A stretch of DNA of 29,938 nucleotides from JAKPAM01 sp047605425 (GTDB taxonomy: Bacteria > Pseudomonadota > Gammaproteobacteria > Burkholderiales > Burkholderiaceae_E), in contig JASGFT010000047.1 of assembly GCA_047605425.1 (NCBI GenBank), forward strand, positions 1-29,938, written 5' to 3'. A program made the translations under genes and the position numbers. Positions 1 through 7,157 of the stretch are shown here, piece by piece. The notes beneath the pieces are model-generated. The model had not been told where the DNA came from. It saw only the letters and a list, made by a program, of their open reading frames with translations, and made no database searches. Position 1 is the stretch's first letter. Every line of letters starts with the position of its first letter.

Positions 1-63
1 TTCCAATGGAAGGCCTTCGATCTCGATCTCGTCTGATCGTCATCTGTTTGGTGAAACGGAGTA

Positions 64-1374
64 CTAGAGCGACTGGCAGCGCGTCGCCAGCGCGCGCAGG
101 CAGTCGGCGTCGTGCGTGGCCACGATCATCGGCAAGCCGGTCCGGTCCAGCAACTCGATCAGGCCGGCGCGCGCCGCGTCGTCCAGCCCGGTCGTCGGCT
201 CGTCCAGCAGCAGCACGCGCGGTGTCATCGCCAGCACGCCGGCCAGCGCGACGCGCCGCTGCTCGCCGCCCGACAACTGATGGACCGGGCGCGCGGCCAG
301 GGCCTCGATGTCGAGCCGGCGAAGCTGCTCGAGCGCGATCCGCCGCGCCTCGGCCCGCGACGCCCCCTGGTTCAACGGCCCGAACGCCACGTCCTCGGCG
401 ACGGTCGGCCCGAACAACTGGTCGACCGGATCCTGGAACAGCAAGCCCAGCGGCCCGCGCTGGCGCGCGAAGTCGCGCTCGGACCGGCAGCGCTGCCCCA
501 GGATCGTCAAGCTGCCGGCCGCGCACGGTACGAAGCCGAGCAGCGCGTGCAGCAGCGTGGTCTTGCCGGCGCCGCTGGCCCCGGTCACGAACAGCCGCTC
601 GCCCGGTTCGAGCACCAGATCGATGCCGTCCAGCACCATGCGGCCGGCGCGCGCGACGCGCAGGCCGGTCGCCTCGATCAGGCGCTCGGTCACGATCGGC
701 CGCGCCCCGGACCGCGCATCGGCCGGCGCCGGCCAGCCCCGTGCCCTTAGCGCCATGTCGACGCGCTCGGCGCGGACGATCGCGTGGACCAGCACCAGCG
801 CGACCTGGTGGGCGATGACGGCGAAGGTCCTGGCGCTCGCCGTCGCGCGAAAGCCGCGGGCGCGCATCGCCCGATCGATTCGCCTGCGCGTCTCGTCGAG
901 CACGCCCAGATAGCGCACGGTCAGCCACAGCAGCCGCGACAACCGCGGCGGCAGGCCCAGGCCCGACGCCGCGCGGGCGATCCCGAACGCGTCGAGCCCG
1001 GTCAGCAGCGCCGTGCAGTACACCGCGATCGCGTTGATCCGCAGGCTCAATCGGGTCGCCTGCGCGATGCCGGCCGGGTCCCAGCGCAAACCGCCGCCTT
1101 CCCAGGACCAAGGCAGCACGAGCCAGATCATCAGCACGAAAGCGTTGACGCCGGCGATCCGGCGCCAGGCCGCCCGCAGCTCGTTGCGGCCGGTGTCGTG
1201 TCCAATGTCGCGCTCGATGTCACGTCCGGCATCGCGTTCGAGCGCCAGCCGCACCATCAGCAGCAGCAGGCCCGCGCCGAGCAGCGCCGACAGCGCAACC
1301 AGCGAATCGAGCCGGGCGATCAGCACGCTCGCGCCGACGGCCAGCGCCAGCCGCCAGCGGGGTTCGATCGTCAT
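64..1374 (-). CDS. Nickel/cobalt ECF transporter, fused T and A components (CbiQ-CbiO)
   Basis: This 436-residue protein should form the energising part of an ECF-type nickel or cobalt importer. Residues 1-227 are a hydrophobic EcfT/CbiQ-like domain carrying the two Ala-Arg-Gly coupling motifs (RARGFRA and RARGWP). Residues 228-436 are a compact CbiO ATPase with Walker A GASGAGKTT (about 265-273), Q-loop LLFQDP, signature LSGGEQ (367-372), Walker B LLLDEP (388-393) and the switch His in ATHD (about 421). In most operons cbiQ and cbiO are separate genes. Here no stop codon separates them; an in-frame GTG at 691-693 could still give a free CbiO. The ATG is chosen because it overlaps the nikM stop as ATGA. 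It is the last gene of the operon. Confidence 0.9.
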   Translation of the reverse strand: MTIEPRWRLALAVGASVLIARLDSLVALSALLGAGLLLLMVRLALERDAGRDIERDIGHDTGRNELRAAWRRIAGVNAFVLMIWLVLPWSWEGGGLRWDPAGIAQATRLSLRINAIAVYCTALLTGLDAFGIARAASGLGLPPRLSRLLWLTVRYLGVLDETRRRIDRAMRARGFRATASARTFAVIAHQVALVLVHAIVRAERVDMALRARGWPAPADARSGARPIVTERLIEATGLRVARAGRMVLDGIDLVLEPGERLFVTGASGAGKTTLLHALLGFVPCAAGSLTILGQRCRSERDFARQRGPLGLLFQDPVDQLFGPTVAEDVAFGPLNQGASRAEARRIALEQLRRLDIEALAARPVHQLSGGEQRRVALAGVLAMTPRVLLLDEPTTGLDDAARAGLIELLDRTGLPMIVATHDADCLRALATRCQSL

Positions 1375-2009
1375 CCGTTCGGCGCGGGCGCGGGCGCCAG
1401 CGCCTGCGGCGCCATCCTCGCCAGCAGCGACAGCGTCAAGGCGCTGATCACCGCGTCGACGACGAAGACCGGCAGGTGGGCGACGACGAACAGCTGCACG
1501 AGCCGCATGAACAGGCTGCCGCCGCTGGCGGCCAGTGCCGCGCTGGCCAGCAGCGCCGCGCCGCCGACCCCGATCAGCCCGCATCCGGCGCCGGCGGCGA
1601 TCAGGCGCCCTCGCGACGCGGGCAAGCCGTCCTCGCCGACGCCCACCAACGGACGCAGCAGGCCGTGCGCGAGCAGCGCCGGCACCGCCATGATCAACAG
1701 GTTGGCGCCGAGCACCGTGAACCCGCCGAACGAGAACAGCGCGGCCTGCAGCAGCAGCGCGACGAAGAACACCGGAAACACCGACCAGCCGAGCAGCAGC
1801 CCGGCCAGCCCGTTGAGCACCAGATGCACGCTGCCGACGCCGACCGGCACGTGGATCGTGCTGGCGACGAAGAACGCCGCGCCGAGCAGCGCCGCCAGCG
1901 GCAGTTGCGCTTCGGTCAGCCGCCGCAACCCAATGACGAGCCCTCCGGCCGCCAGCGCCGACGTCGCCGCCAGCACGGGCACGCTCAATACGCCTTCGGC
2001 CAGATGCAT
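1371..2009 (-). CDS. Nickel/cobalt ECF transporter substrate-binding membrane protein NikM/CbiM
   Basis: This is the S component that binds and carries the metal ion through the inner membrane, 212 residues long. The start is set by the family rule that the mature N-terminus is Met-His: the protein begins MHLAEGVLS, and in CbiM/NikM the N-terminal amine and His2 are metal ligands. An upstream in-frame start would bury that His, so it is rejected. About six hydrophobic segments follow, with the conserved HVPVGVGSVHLVLNG region (His in the second membrane block), as expected for the family. The stop overlaps the start of the fused CbiQO gene. Ni versus Co specificity cannot be read from sequence, but the NikK/NikL neighbours favour nickel. 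Confidence 0.9.
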   Translation of the reverse strand: MHLAEGVLSVPVLAATSALAAGGLVIGLRRLTEAQLPLAALLGAAFFVASTIHVPVGVGSVHLVLNGLAGLLLGWSVFPVFFVALLLQAALFSFGGFTVLGANLLIMAVPALLAHGLLRPLVGVGEDGLPASRGRLIAAGAGCGLIGVGGAALLASAALAASGGSLFMRLVQLFVVAHLPVFVVDAVISALTLSLLARMAPQALAPAPAPNG

Positions 2010-2010
2010 G

Positions 2011-2679
2011 TCAGCGTCCGCGCCGCGCGAGCCACCAGGCCGCGGCACCGGCCACGCCGACCAGGTAGCCGATGCCGCCCAGGATGTCGCGCAGCCGGAG
2101 CTGGCGATCGAGCCGCGCGATGTCCTCGCGGACCAGGCTCAGCATCTGCCGCGCCGCATCGGCGTCGGCGGTCGCCGACGGCGATGGCGCGCATCCTTGC
2201 CCGGCGCTTTGCCCTGCGTTTTGTCCGGCGTTTTGTCCGGTGCCCGTGACGGCGCCGTGGTCGGCCGGCGCGGCACCCGCCCTGCCGAACGACGGCACGA
2301 CGGCGGCGAGCGCCTCGGCGCGATGCCCTTCCTCGCCCTCGACGACGACGCGCAGCGGACGCTCGTCGGCCGGGACCGCCAGGCGGAAGCGCCCTTCGCC
2401 GTCGGTCATGCCGGTCGTCAGCGGCGCCGCGCCGGCGTCCTGTCCAGCGAAGACCTCGACCGCCACGTTGCCCGCTGGCGTCTGGTCGCTGTATCGCGCG
2501 AGCCCCGTCACCTCGGCGCCGGTGCGCTGCGCGACCACGTCCAGGCCGTGCGCCGATGCCGCACCGGCGAGGCCGCCCAGCACCAACGCCAGCGCCAGGA
2601 CCGGCGGCGCGCAGGAACGGACACGGAAGCCGGCGCGAGGCCGGACGCCCGCGGCGAGCGAGGAGTGAATGCGGGACAT
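2011..2679 (-). CDS. NikL-like periplasmic accessory protein of the Ni ECF transporter
   Basis: This 222-residue protein has an N-terminal signal or anchor segment (about residues 25-43, ending ASAHGLD), a transthyretin-like/carboxypeptidase-regulatory fold in the middle (AGNVAVEVFAG, TDGEGRFRLAVP), and a low-complexity Gly/Gln/Ala stretch. It ends with a charged helix and a C-terminal membrane segment (about 203-218, GGIGYLVGVAGAAAWWLA). This layout matches the NikL components found with NikMQO. These accessory proteins are thought to act outside the inner membrane; their exact role is not established. The stop is 1 nt from the nikM start, so the two genes are surely cotranscribed. Confidence 0.75.
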   Translation of the reverse strand: MSRIHSSLAAGVRPRAGFRVRSCAPPVLALALVLGGLAGAASAHGLDVVAQRTGAEVTGLARYSDQTPAGNVAVEVFAGQDAGAAPLTTGMTDGEGRFRLAVPADERPLRVVVEGEEGHRAEALAAVVPSFGRAGAAPADHGAVTGTGQNAGQNAGQSAGQGCAPSPSATADADAARQMLSLVREDIARLDRQLRLRDILGGIGYLVGVAGAAAWWLARRGR

Positions 2680-2736
2680 CCCGACAGTTTATTACGATCC
2701 GCCGAAACTTATGAAGATCGCGCCGGCCGCCTTCGC

Positions 2737-3462
2737 TCAGCGCGCGTCGAACACCAGGCTGTACTCGATGCTGCGCTCGGTCATCTTCGGGTCGCCGACG
2801 ACGGCGACACGCTGCCCGGCCCACAGGCGATTGGTCCCGGCGCGCGGCGTCACCGTCGCGACGCCGTCCGGACCGGTGACCGCGTCGCGCCCTTCCTCGC
2901 CGAACGCCAGCGCGATCCCGGCCGCCGGCTGTCCGGCTATCGTCACGCGCACGGCCATCGGCTCGCCCGCGCGCGGCTCGCTCGCCGCCACCGGCGTCAC
3001 CTCGAACGGCTGTCCGACCGGCCGGGCGACGTTGGCCGACCAACCGGCGATGAACTTGTGGTACTTGAGCGCCTGCACGCCGCTGACCGCGCCCGGCAGT
3101 TCCGACATCGGCACGTTGCGGCTCTTTCCGTCGGCGCCCTTGCTCCAGTAGCCGTTGTCGAAGCTGGCGGCCAGCAGCACCGCGCCGGCCGCCGACACCT
3201 GCACGCCCTGCTCGCCCGGCAGATCGCGCCGATCCACGCGCAGCGCCCGCCCGCCGGCGTCCCATGCCTGGATCGGCCCGACCTTGGCCGCAGGATAAGG
3301 CTCGGTCCTGCCCTCGTGCCCGCCGAACAACACGCGGTACTGCCCGGCCGCGCCCGCCGGCTCCAGCCACATCGTATGCGCGGCCGCCTCCGGCAGGCCG
3401 ACAAGCGTCCACACCGCCATCACCGCTGCCGCTGCCGCTGCCACGTAGCTTCGCTGCTTCAT
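2737..3462 (-). CDS. NikK-like DUF4198 periplasmic protein of the Ni ECF transporter
   Basis: This is a 241-residue exported protein of the DUF4198 family. A signal peptide (MKQRSYVAAAAAAV... ending PEAAAHTMW) is cleaved probably after Ala-Ala-Ala, leaving a His at the mature N-terminus; an exposed N-terminal His is typical of DUF4198 proteins. Two beta-rich domains follow, the second with the GPDGVATVTP and AGTNRLWAGQRVAVVGDPKMTERSIEYSLVF-type ending of the family. A good ribosome site (AGAAGGGA) lies 4 nt before the ATG. It is the first gene of the nikKLM-QO run and may help deliver nickel to NikM. Only 36 nt separate it from the methyltransferase upstream, so that gene may share the transcript. 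Confidence 0.75.
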   Translation of the reverse strand: MKQRSYVAAAAAAVMAVWTLVGLPEAAAHTMWLEPAGAAGQYRVLFGGHEGRTEPYPAAKVGPIQAWDAGGRALRVDRRDLPGEQGVQVSAAGAVLLAASFDNGYWSKGADGKSRNVPMSELPGAVSGVQALKYHKFIAGWSANVARPVGQPFEVTPVAASEPRAGEPMAVRVTIAGQPAAGIALAFGEEGRDAVTGPDGVATVTPRAGTNRLWAGQRVAVVGDPKMTERSIEYSLVFDAR

Positions 3463-3498
3463 GATTCCCTTCTGTTGCCGGGCCCCCGCCGCAGCGCC

Positions 3499-4140
3499 TC
3501 AGCGCGACGCCGCGTCCCGCGAGTATTCGGCCCAGGCCGTCTGCCCATAGCGGTTGGCGTACGCGGCGCCTGCGTAGCGCAGCCGGCGCAGGCAGCGCAC
3601 CAATGCGCCGCGCCTCGGTTCGGTGACCGTGATCCGGCACCGCCAGCCGGGCGGCGCCAGGTGCTCGAGGAACTTGCGGGCCTCCTCGATGTTGAAGAAC
3701 CACTTATGGCGATCGACCGGCGCCTTCAGCGGCAGCCCATAGTGCGCGATCGAGCCGGTGCCGCGCGCGATCTTCATCCGCGCGTCGCGCCAGGCGTTGG
3801 GCAGCGAGATCAGCACGTGCGACGACGCCACGCGGAACAGGTCCGACGCGAGCGCGTACAGGTTGTTCAAGTGCTCGAGCACCTCGATGCAGATCACCGT
3901 ATCGAACGCGCCGTCATCGAACGGCAGCCGATCGATCTGCTCGAGGTTCAGGCGGATGTCCGGGTCGCCGACGAAATCGACACCCGTGTACCGGTCCGTG
4001 CCGATGAAGCGCCGCATCGGCGCTTGGTAGCAACCAACGTCCAGCACCTTGCCGGCGGCGAACAACGGTGAGAAATGCTCGAACAGCCACCGCGTGCGCT
4101 GCTCGCGTTGACCGAACAACGGGGCCTGGATGATGTCCAT
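3499..4140 (-). CDS. Class I SAM-dependent methyltransferase
   Basis: This 213-residue protein has the Rossmann-type methyltransferase core. Motif I KVLDVGCY (about 31-38) binds S-adenosylmethionine, an acidic strand end follows (GVDFVGDPDIRLNLE), and motif IV/post-motif FDTVICIEVLEHL (79-91) is typical of the Methyltransf_11/23 group. The HYGLPLKAPVDRHKWFF segment resembles small-molecule or glycan-linked methyltransferases, but the substrate is unknown. The ATG at 4138-4140 is preferred; a GTG 9 nt upstream would add three residues, and neither has a strong ribosome site. It is followed by the nickel operon in the same direction, with no obvious functional link. Confidence 0.8.
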   Translation of the reverse strand: MDIIQAPLFGQREQRTRWLFEHFSPLFAAGKVLDVGCYQAPMRRFIGTDRYTGVDFVGDPDIRLNLEQIDRLPFDDGAFDTVICIEVLEHLNNLYALASDLFRVASSHVLISLPNAWRDARMKIARGTGSIAHYGLPLKAPVDRHKWFFNIEEARKFLEHLAPPGWRCRITVTEPRRGALVRCLRRLRYAGAAYANRYGQTAWAEYSRDAASR

Positions 4141-4191
4141 ACGCGCCACTTTAACCCGGCCGGCGCCGCTGGCCGCGGCCAGCCCCGCCCG

Positions 4192-4695
4192 TCATCCGCC
4201 GCCGCGCCCGGACTCATCCCCGCGCCGGGCCGCCTCGATCGCGGCGACGTCGATCCGGGTCATCGTCATCATCGCCTCGAACGCGCGTCGGGCCTCGTCG
4301 CCGCCGGCCGCCATCGCCTCGCTCAGGACCCGCGGCGTGATCTGCCACGACAGCCCCCATCGATCCCGGCACCAGCCGCAGACGCTCTCCTGGCCGCCGT
4401 TGCCGACGATCGCGTTCCAGTAGCGATCGGTCTCGGCCTGATCGTCGGTCGCGATCTGGAACGAGAAGGCCTCGCTGTGCTTGAACTCCGGCCCGCCGTT
4501 CAGGCCGATGCACGGGATGCCGGCGACCGTGAAATCGACGGTCAGCACGTCCCCGCGCTTGCCCGACGGGTAATCGGCCGGCGCCCGGTGGACGGCGTGG
4601 ACCTCGCTGTCCGGAAAGGTCGCCGCATAGAAGCGGGCCGCCTCCTCGGCGTCCTTGTCGAACCAAAGGCAGACCGTATTCTTCGCGATCGTCAT
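4192..4695 (-). CDS. VOC-superfamily protein (PhnB / 3-demethylubiquinone methyltransferase-like)
   Basis: This 167-residue protein belongs to the glyoxalase/bleomycin-resistance fold, PhnB-like subgroup. It opens with CLWFDKDAEEAARFYAATFPDSEV, continues through GEF/AFSFQIATDDQAETDRYWNAI, and has the CGWCRDRWGLSWQI signature near residue 130. The enzyme or binding activity of these small proteins is mostly unknown. The ATG at 4693-4695 is supported by AAGGAG eight bases upstream; the longer reading frame has no such support. A perfect 23-nt palindrome lies 29 nt upstream of the start and probably controls it. The gene runs toward the methyltransferase. Confidence 0.85.
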   Translation of the reverse strand: MTIAKNTVCLWFDKDAEEAARFYAATFPDSEVHAVHRAPADYPSGKRGDVLTVDFTVAGIPCIGLNGGPEFKHSEAFSFQIATDDQAETDRYWNAIVGNGGQESVCGWCRDRWGLSWQITPRVLSEAMAAGGDEARRAFEAMMTMTRIDVAAIEAARRGDESGRGGG

Positions 4696-4723
4696 CGGCG
4701 TCTCCTTGATGAACGGATGAATC

Positions 4724-4746
4724 ATATGTGTACTATGTACACATAT
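4724..4746. promoter_or_regulatory. Perfect inverted repeat, candidate operator of the VOC gene
   Basis: ATATGTGTAC and GTACACATAT are exact reverse complements separated by TAT, a 23-nt dyad in an AT-rich island inside GC-rich DNA. It sits 29 nt upstream of the VOC start, where an operator overlapping a promoter would lie. The ATGT...ACAT arms recall PadR/TetR-type sites, but the regulator is not visible next to it, so assignment to a family is a guess. Confidence 0.65.
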
Positions 4747-5037
4747 AGTGAGCGTGTCATCGGCGACCGTCAAGCGAAGAAGCGGTGAAACGGGCGGAGC
4801 CGCTACATCGAGCGACCGGGCATTGGCCAGCGCCAAGAGCCGGTCGTGCCGGTCGAAATCGTCGTCCTTGAAGACCGCGCGGATCACGCCATCGCGGCAG
4901 CGCTTCGAATCCAGCCACACGGGGTCGCGGCGCCGCTACACTGCAAGGGTCGCGGCAAGCGGCAACCGACGGGCCCGCCCGGGCTCGATCACATCAGCAG
5001 AGCGTGCCCGCAGGCGCGCCGAGGGGAGGACAGACCA
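4747..5037. other. Intergenic region with possible gene remnant
   Basis: About 290 nt between the palindrome and the GFA gene. On the minus strand the stretch 4800-4920 reads as plausible protein (GVIRAVFKDDDFDRHDRLLALA) without a start signal or stop before the VOC gene, so it may be the tail of a lost gene. I do not recognise its family. The plus-strand end (5021-5037) holds the purine-rich ribosome site of the next gene. Confidence 0.3.
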
Positions 5038-5472
5038 ATGAATGCCGGACAGACACATCATGGCAGTTGCTTTTGCGGCGCGGTGAAGCTCGAGGTCACC
5101 GGTACCCCGGTCGGCCAGGGCTACTGTCACTGCGAATCCTGTCGCCACTGGTCCGCGGGACCCGTCAACGCCTTTTCGCTGTGGGCGCCGGATAACGTGA
5201 AGGTGACGCAAGGCGCCGAGCTCATCGGCACCTACAACAAGACGCCGGGCAGCTCGCGCAAGTGGTGCACGCAATGCGGAGGGCACCTGATGACCGATCA
5301 CCCGCAGATGGGGCTCGTGGACGTCTACGCGGCCATCCTGCCGAGCGTCGAGTTCAATCCGGGCCTGCACGTCTTCTACGGCGAGACCAAGCTGCGCATC
5401 AAGGACGGCCTGCCGAAGATGCAGGACGTGCCCGCCGAGATGGGTGGCTCGGGCGCGACGCTGCCGGAATAG
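5038..5472 (+). CDS. GFA family (glutathione-dependent formaldehyde-activating-like) zinc protein
   Basis: This 144-residue protein has the cysteine pattern of the GFA/Mss4-like zinc fold: GSCFCGAV (C11, C13), GYCHCESC (C30, C32, C35) and KWCTQCGGHL (C77, C80). The founding enzyme was described as joining glutathione to formaldehyde, but most bacterial members lack proven activity, so only the fold is claimed. The start ATG has GAGGGGAGGA just upstream. A longer in-frame extension upstream is rejected because it lacks family similarity and a ribosome site. The gene stands alone between the VOC gene, which runs the other way, and dodecin. Confidence 0.88.
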   Translation: MNAGQTHHGSCFCGAVKLEVTGTPVGQGYCHCESCRHWSAGPVNAFSLWAPDNVKVTQGAELIGTYNKTPGSSRKWCTQCGGHLMTDHPQMGLVDVYAAILPSVEFNPGLHVFYGETKLRIKDGLPKMQDVPAEMGGSGATLPE

Positions 5473-5673
5473 GCGGCGCCACTGCGCCCGATGGAAGTGG
5501 CGACTGGGTCGCCGGCGAGGGGGCGGGCTGCTGTTACCCGCCGCGACTCGACGAGAACCGACTCGATGCGCATCGCGGCCTGTCGTCCGACGTCCCCCTG
5601 GTCCGATGCCGATGGGCATCCCCCGATGCGGGGCGCACAATAGACGCTCCCGAACCCCATGAGGAGACGCACG

Positions 5674-5883
5674 ATGTCCCACCACGTCTACAAGTCCGTG
5701 GAGCTCACCGGATCGTCCGAAACCAGCATCGAGGACGCGATCCAGACGGCCATCGCGAAAGCGAGCCGTTCGCTTCACAACCTGCATTGGTTCGAGGTCA
5801 TCGAGACGCGCGGCCACATCGCCGACGGCAAGGTCGCCCACTGGCAGGTGACGCTCAAGGTCGGCTTCACGCTCGATGATTGA
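5674..5883 (+). CDS. Dodecin, flavin-binding storage protein
   Basis: This 69-residue protein matches the dodecin family in full length. It starts SHHVYKSVELTGSS, has SIEDAIQTAIAKASRSLHNLHWFEVIETRG in the middle and ends with HWQVTLKVGFTLDD. Dodecins form hollow twelve-subunit shells that hold stacked pairs of riboflavin or FMN between aromatic residues; Trp39 of the LHWFEV motif and Gln58 of HWQVTL correspond to the flavin-contacting positions. The ATG at 5674 is preceded by GAGGAG; an upstream ATG at 5659 would overlap that site and is not needed. A hairpin follows 20 nt after the stop. Confidence 0.93.
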   Translation: MSHHVYKSVELTGSSETSIEDAIQTAIAKASRSLHNLHWFEVIETRGHIADGKVAHWQVTLKVGFTLDD

Positions 5884-5903
5884 TTGAACACCGCCCCCCC
5901 CCC

Positions 5904-5933
5904 GAACCGCGTTCTCGAAACCGAGCGCGGTTC
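5904..5933. terminator. Strong hairpin after dodecin, possible terminator
   Basis: GAACCGCG and CGCGGTTC pair around an inner CTCG-AAAC-CGAG stem. The hairpin follows a run of ten C (5894-5903). There is no T-tract after it, so intrinsic termination is uncertain; it may act as an mRNA 3' stabiliser. Confidence 0.5.
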
Positions 5934-5965
5934 ACCGCTTCGCGCGCCGACGTTCCCGCGGAAAC

Positions 5966-6021
5966 TCAACCTGGTGGTTGACTGTTTGGCCGCCCCGCTT
6001 CAAACTCAACCAAATGGTTGA
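5966..6021. promoter_or_regulatory. Two matched ArsR-type operators before the arsR gene
   Basis: Two copies of ACTCAACC-N4-GGTTGA lie at 5964-5981 (spacer TGGT) and 6004-6021 (spacer AAAT), centres 40 nt apart. Each has perfect TCAACC/GGTTGA arms. The second copy contains the ATG of the regulator, its right arm coding for Val-Glu. Such sites are typical of autorepressing SdpR-like ArsR proteins. Confidence 0.75.
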
Positions 6022-6361
6022 ACATCCGCTCGACACGACCTTCCGCGCGCTGGCGGACCCGACACGCCGGGGAATGCTGGCAAGCCTCGCGCTCGGCGAC
6101 AAGTCGATCGGCGAATTGGCGCAGCCGTTCTCGATCAGCTTCGCCGGCGCATCCAAGCATGTGAAGGTGCTCGAGGGCGCGGGCTTGATCGTGCGGCGCA
6201 AGGTCGGCCGCATGCAAATCTGCCAGCTCCGGCCCGAGCCGCTGGCGCAAGCCGAACTGTGGCTGCGTCAGTGGGAACAGTTCTGGACGATGCGGCTCGA
6301 CAGGCTCGAGGCGCTGATCGAGGCAGAAAAATCCGGTCGACGAGTCGACCCGCGCCGCTGA
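6014..6361 (+). CDS. ArsR/SdpR-family transcriptional repressor
   Basis: This 115-residue winged-helix repressor has the usual order: TFRALADPTRRGMLASLALGDKSIGELA (helices 1-3), SFAGASKHVKVLEGAGLIVRR (recognition helix and wing) and a C-terminal WLRQWEQFWTMRLDRLEALI helix. It lacks the Cys metal-site pair of true ArsR, so it is probably not a metal sensor. Its family commonly regulates an adjacent SRPBCC/AHSA1 gene, as seen here. The ATG at 6014 lies inside the second operator, and no Shine-Dalgarno sequence is visible, which may mean a leaderless or weakly translated message. The next gene starts 13 nt after its stop. Confidence 0.9.
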   Translation: MVEHPLDTTFRALADPTRRGMLASLALGDKSIGELAQPFSISFAGASKHVKVLEGAGLIVRRKVGRMQICQLRPEPLAQAELWLRQWEQFWTMRLDRLEALIEAEKSGRRVDPRR

Positions 6362-6374
6362 TGGGGAGGACCGC

Positions 6375-6515
6375 ATGACGAAGGCCGCACCTTTTCTGAT
6401 GCTCCAGCACGGCAAGGCACGAACGGCGCTGGACCTCCATGTCGCGACCATCCCCGGCAGCCGCATCGTCTCGATCGAGCGCTTCGGCATCTCCTGGCAG
6501 GACAACCTCCAATGA
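6375..6515 (+). pseudogene. VOC-family protein remnant (internally deleted, 46 residues)
   Basis: The reading frame starts MTKAAPFLML with a strong ribosome site (GGGGAGGA). Residues 1-36 match the N-terminus of PhnB-like VOC proteins (PFLM..GKA...L..ATIPGSRIVSIERFG), and the end FGISWQDNLQ matches their C-terminus (normally DRFGVSWQ.NLQ). About 80 middle residues, including the metal and substrate half-sites, are missing in frame. The repeated Arg-Phe-Gly coding in both parts suggests a microhomology deletion. The stop overlaps the next start as ATGA, so coupling to the SRPBCC gene is intact. It may persist as a translation-coupling leader; no enzyme function is likely. Confidence 0.7.
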
Positions 6516-7033
6516 TCGACATCCAACGCGTCGCCCCGGACACGATCCGGATGGAACGCCTGCTCGACGCGCCGATCGAGACCGTCTGGCGCTGGCTCAC
6601 CGAGCCCGATCTGCGCGGGCAGTGGTTCGCCGGCGGCCGCATCGACCCGCGCGTGGGCGGCGAGATCGAGCTGGTCTTCGACCACGACGATCTGTCCGAC
6701 GATGACGTGCCCTACCCCGCCCAATACGCCCAGTACAAGGGCGTGATCGGCCGCGAGCGGATCGTCGAATACGATCCGCCGCGCCGCTTCGCGATAAGCT
6801 GGCTCGAAGGCAGGGAAGGCGCGGCGCTGTTCGAGCTGTTCGAAGCCGGCGACCGCACTCGGCTGGTCCTGACCCACAGCGGCATCACCGGCCCCGGTCC
6901 GATGGCCAACTTCGGCGGCGGTTGGGACGCGCACCTCGCGGTGCTGGCGGCCCGGCTTGCCGGCCGGCCGGTGCGCGACTTCTGGGCACTGCACGCCGAA
7001 TCCGAGGCGGCGGTGGCGCGGCAGTTGAACTAG
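6512..7033 (+). CDS. SRPBCC family protein (AHSA1-like)
   Basis: This 173-residue protein of the START/Bet v1 fold, AHSA1 (activator of Hsp90 ATPase homologue) group, shows the N-terminal strand RMERLLDAPIETVWRWLTEPDLRGQWFAGG and the cavity strands VGGEIELVFDH and YKGVIGRERIVEYDPPRRFAISW. It ends with the helix MANFGGGWDAHLAVLAARLAG. These proteins bind small hydrophobic ligands; the ligand is unknown. It is the last gene of the ArsR-VOC remnant-SRPBCC unit and is translationally coupled through ATGA. It is presumably repressed by the ArsR protein through the two upstream operators. Confidence 0.88.
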   Translation: MIDIQRVAPDTIRMERLLDAPIETVWRWLTEPDLRGQWFAGGRIDPRVGGEIELVFDHDDLSDDDVPYPAQYAQYKGVIGRERIVEYDPPRRFAISWLEGREGAALFELFEAGDRTRLVLTHSGITGPGPMANFGGGWDAHLAVLAARLAGRPVRDFWALHAESEAAVARQLN

Positions 7034-7157
7034 CGCGCCCACCACTGCCCGCGGTCCGCTGCCGCGCGCGCCGTTCCGAAACGCCGGGCACGGCGCGGTT
7101 CGGCGCAATCGCGCACAATGGCCACCGCACAATCGAACGAACGAGGAGAGATCGTCC

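Noticed and set aside
9..18. GAAGGCCTTC palindrome after the transporter operon
   Set aside because: Only 10 nt with no loop or T-tract; expected by chance.
3463..3498. Possible cobalamin or NiCo riboswitch before the nickel operon
   Set aside because: Only 36 nt lie between the methyltransferase and the first nickel gene, too short for either riboswitch and without a conserved box.
784..4071. Very long plus-strand open frame over the nickel operon
   Set aside because: It is antisense to five well-supported genes; long antisense frames arise from the GC-rich codon bias. Its protein is Arg/Gln/His-rich with no motifs.
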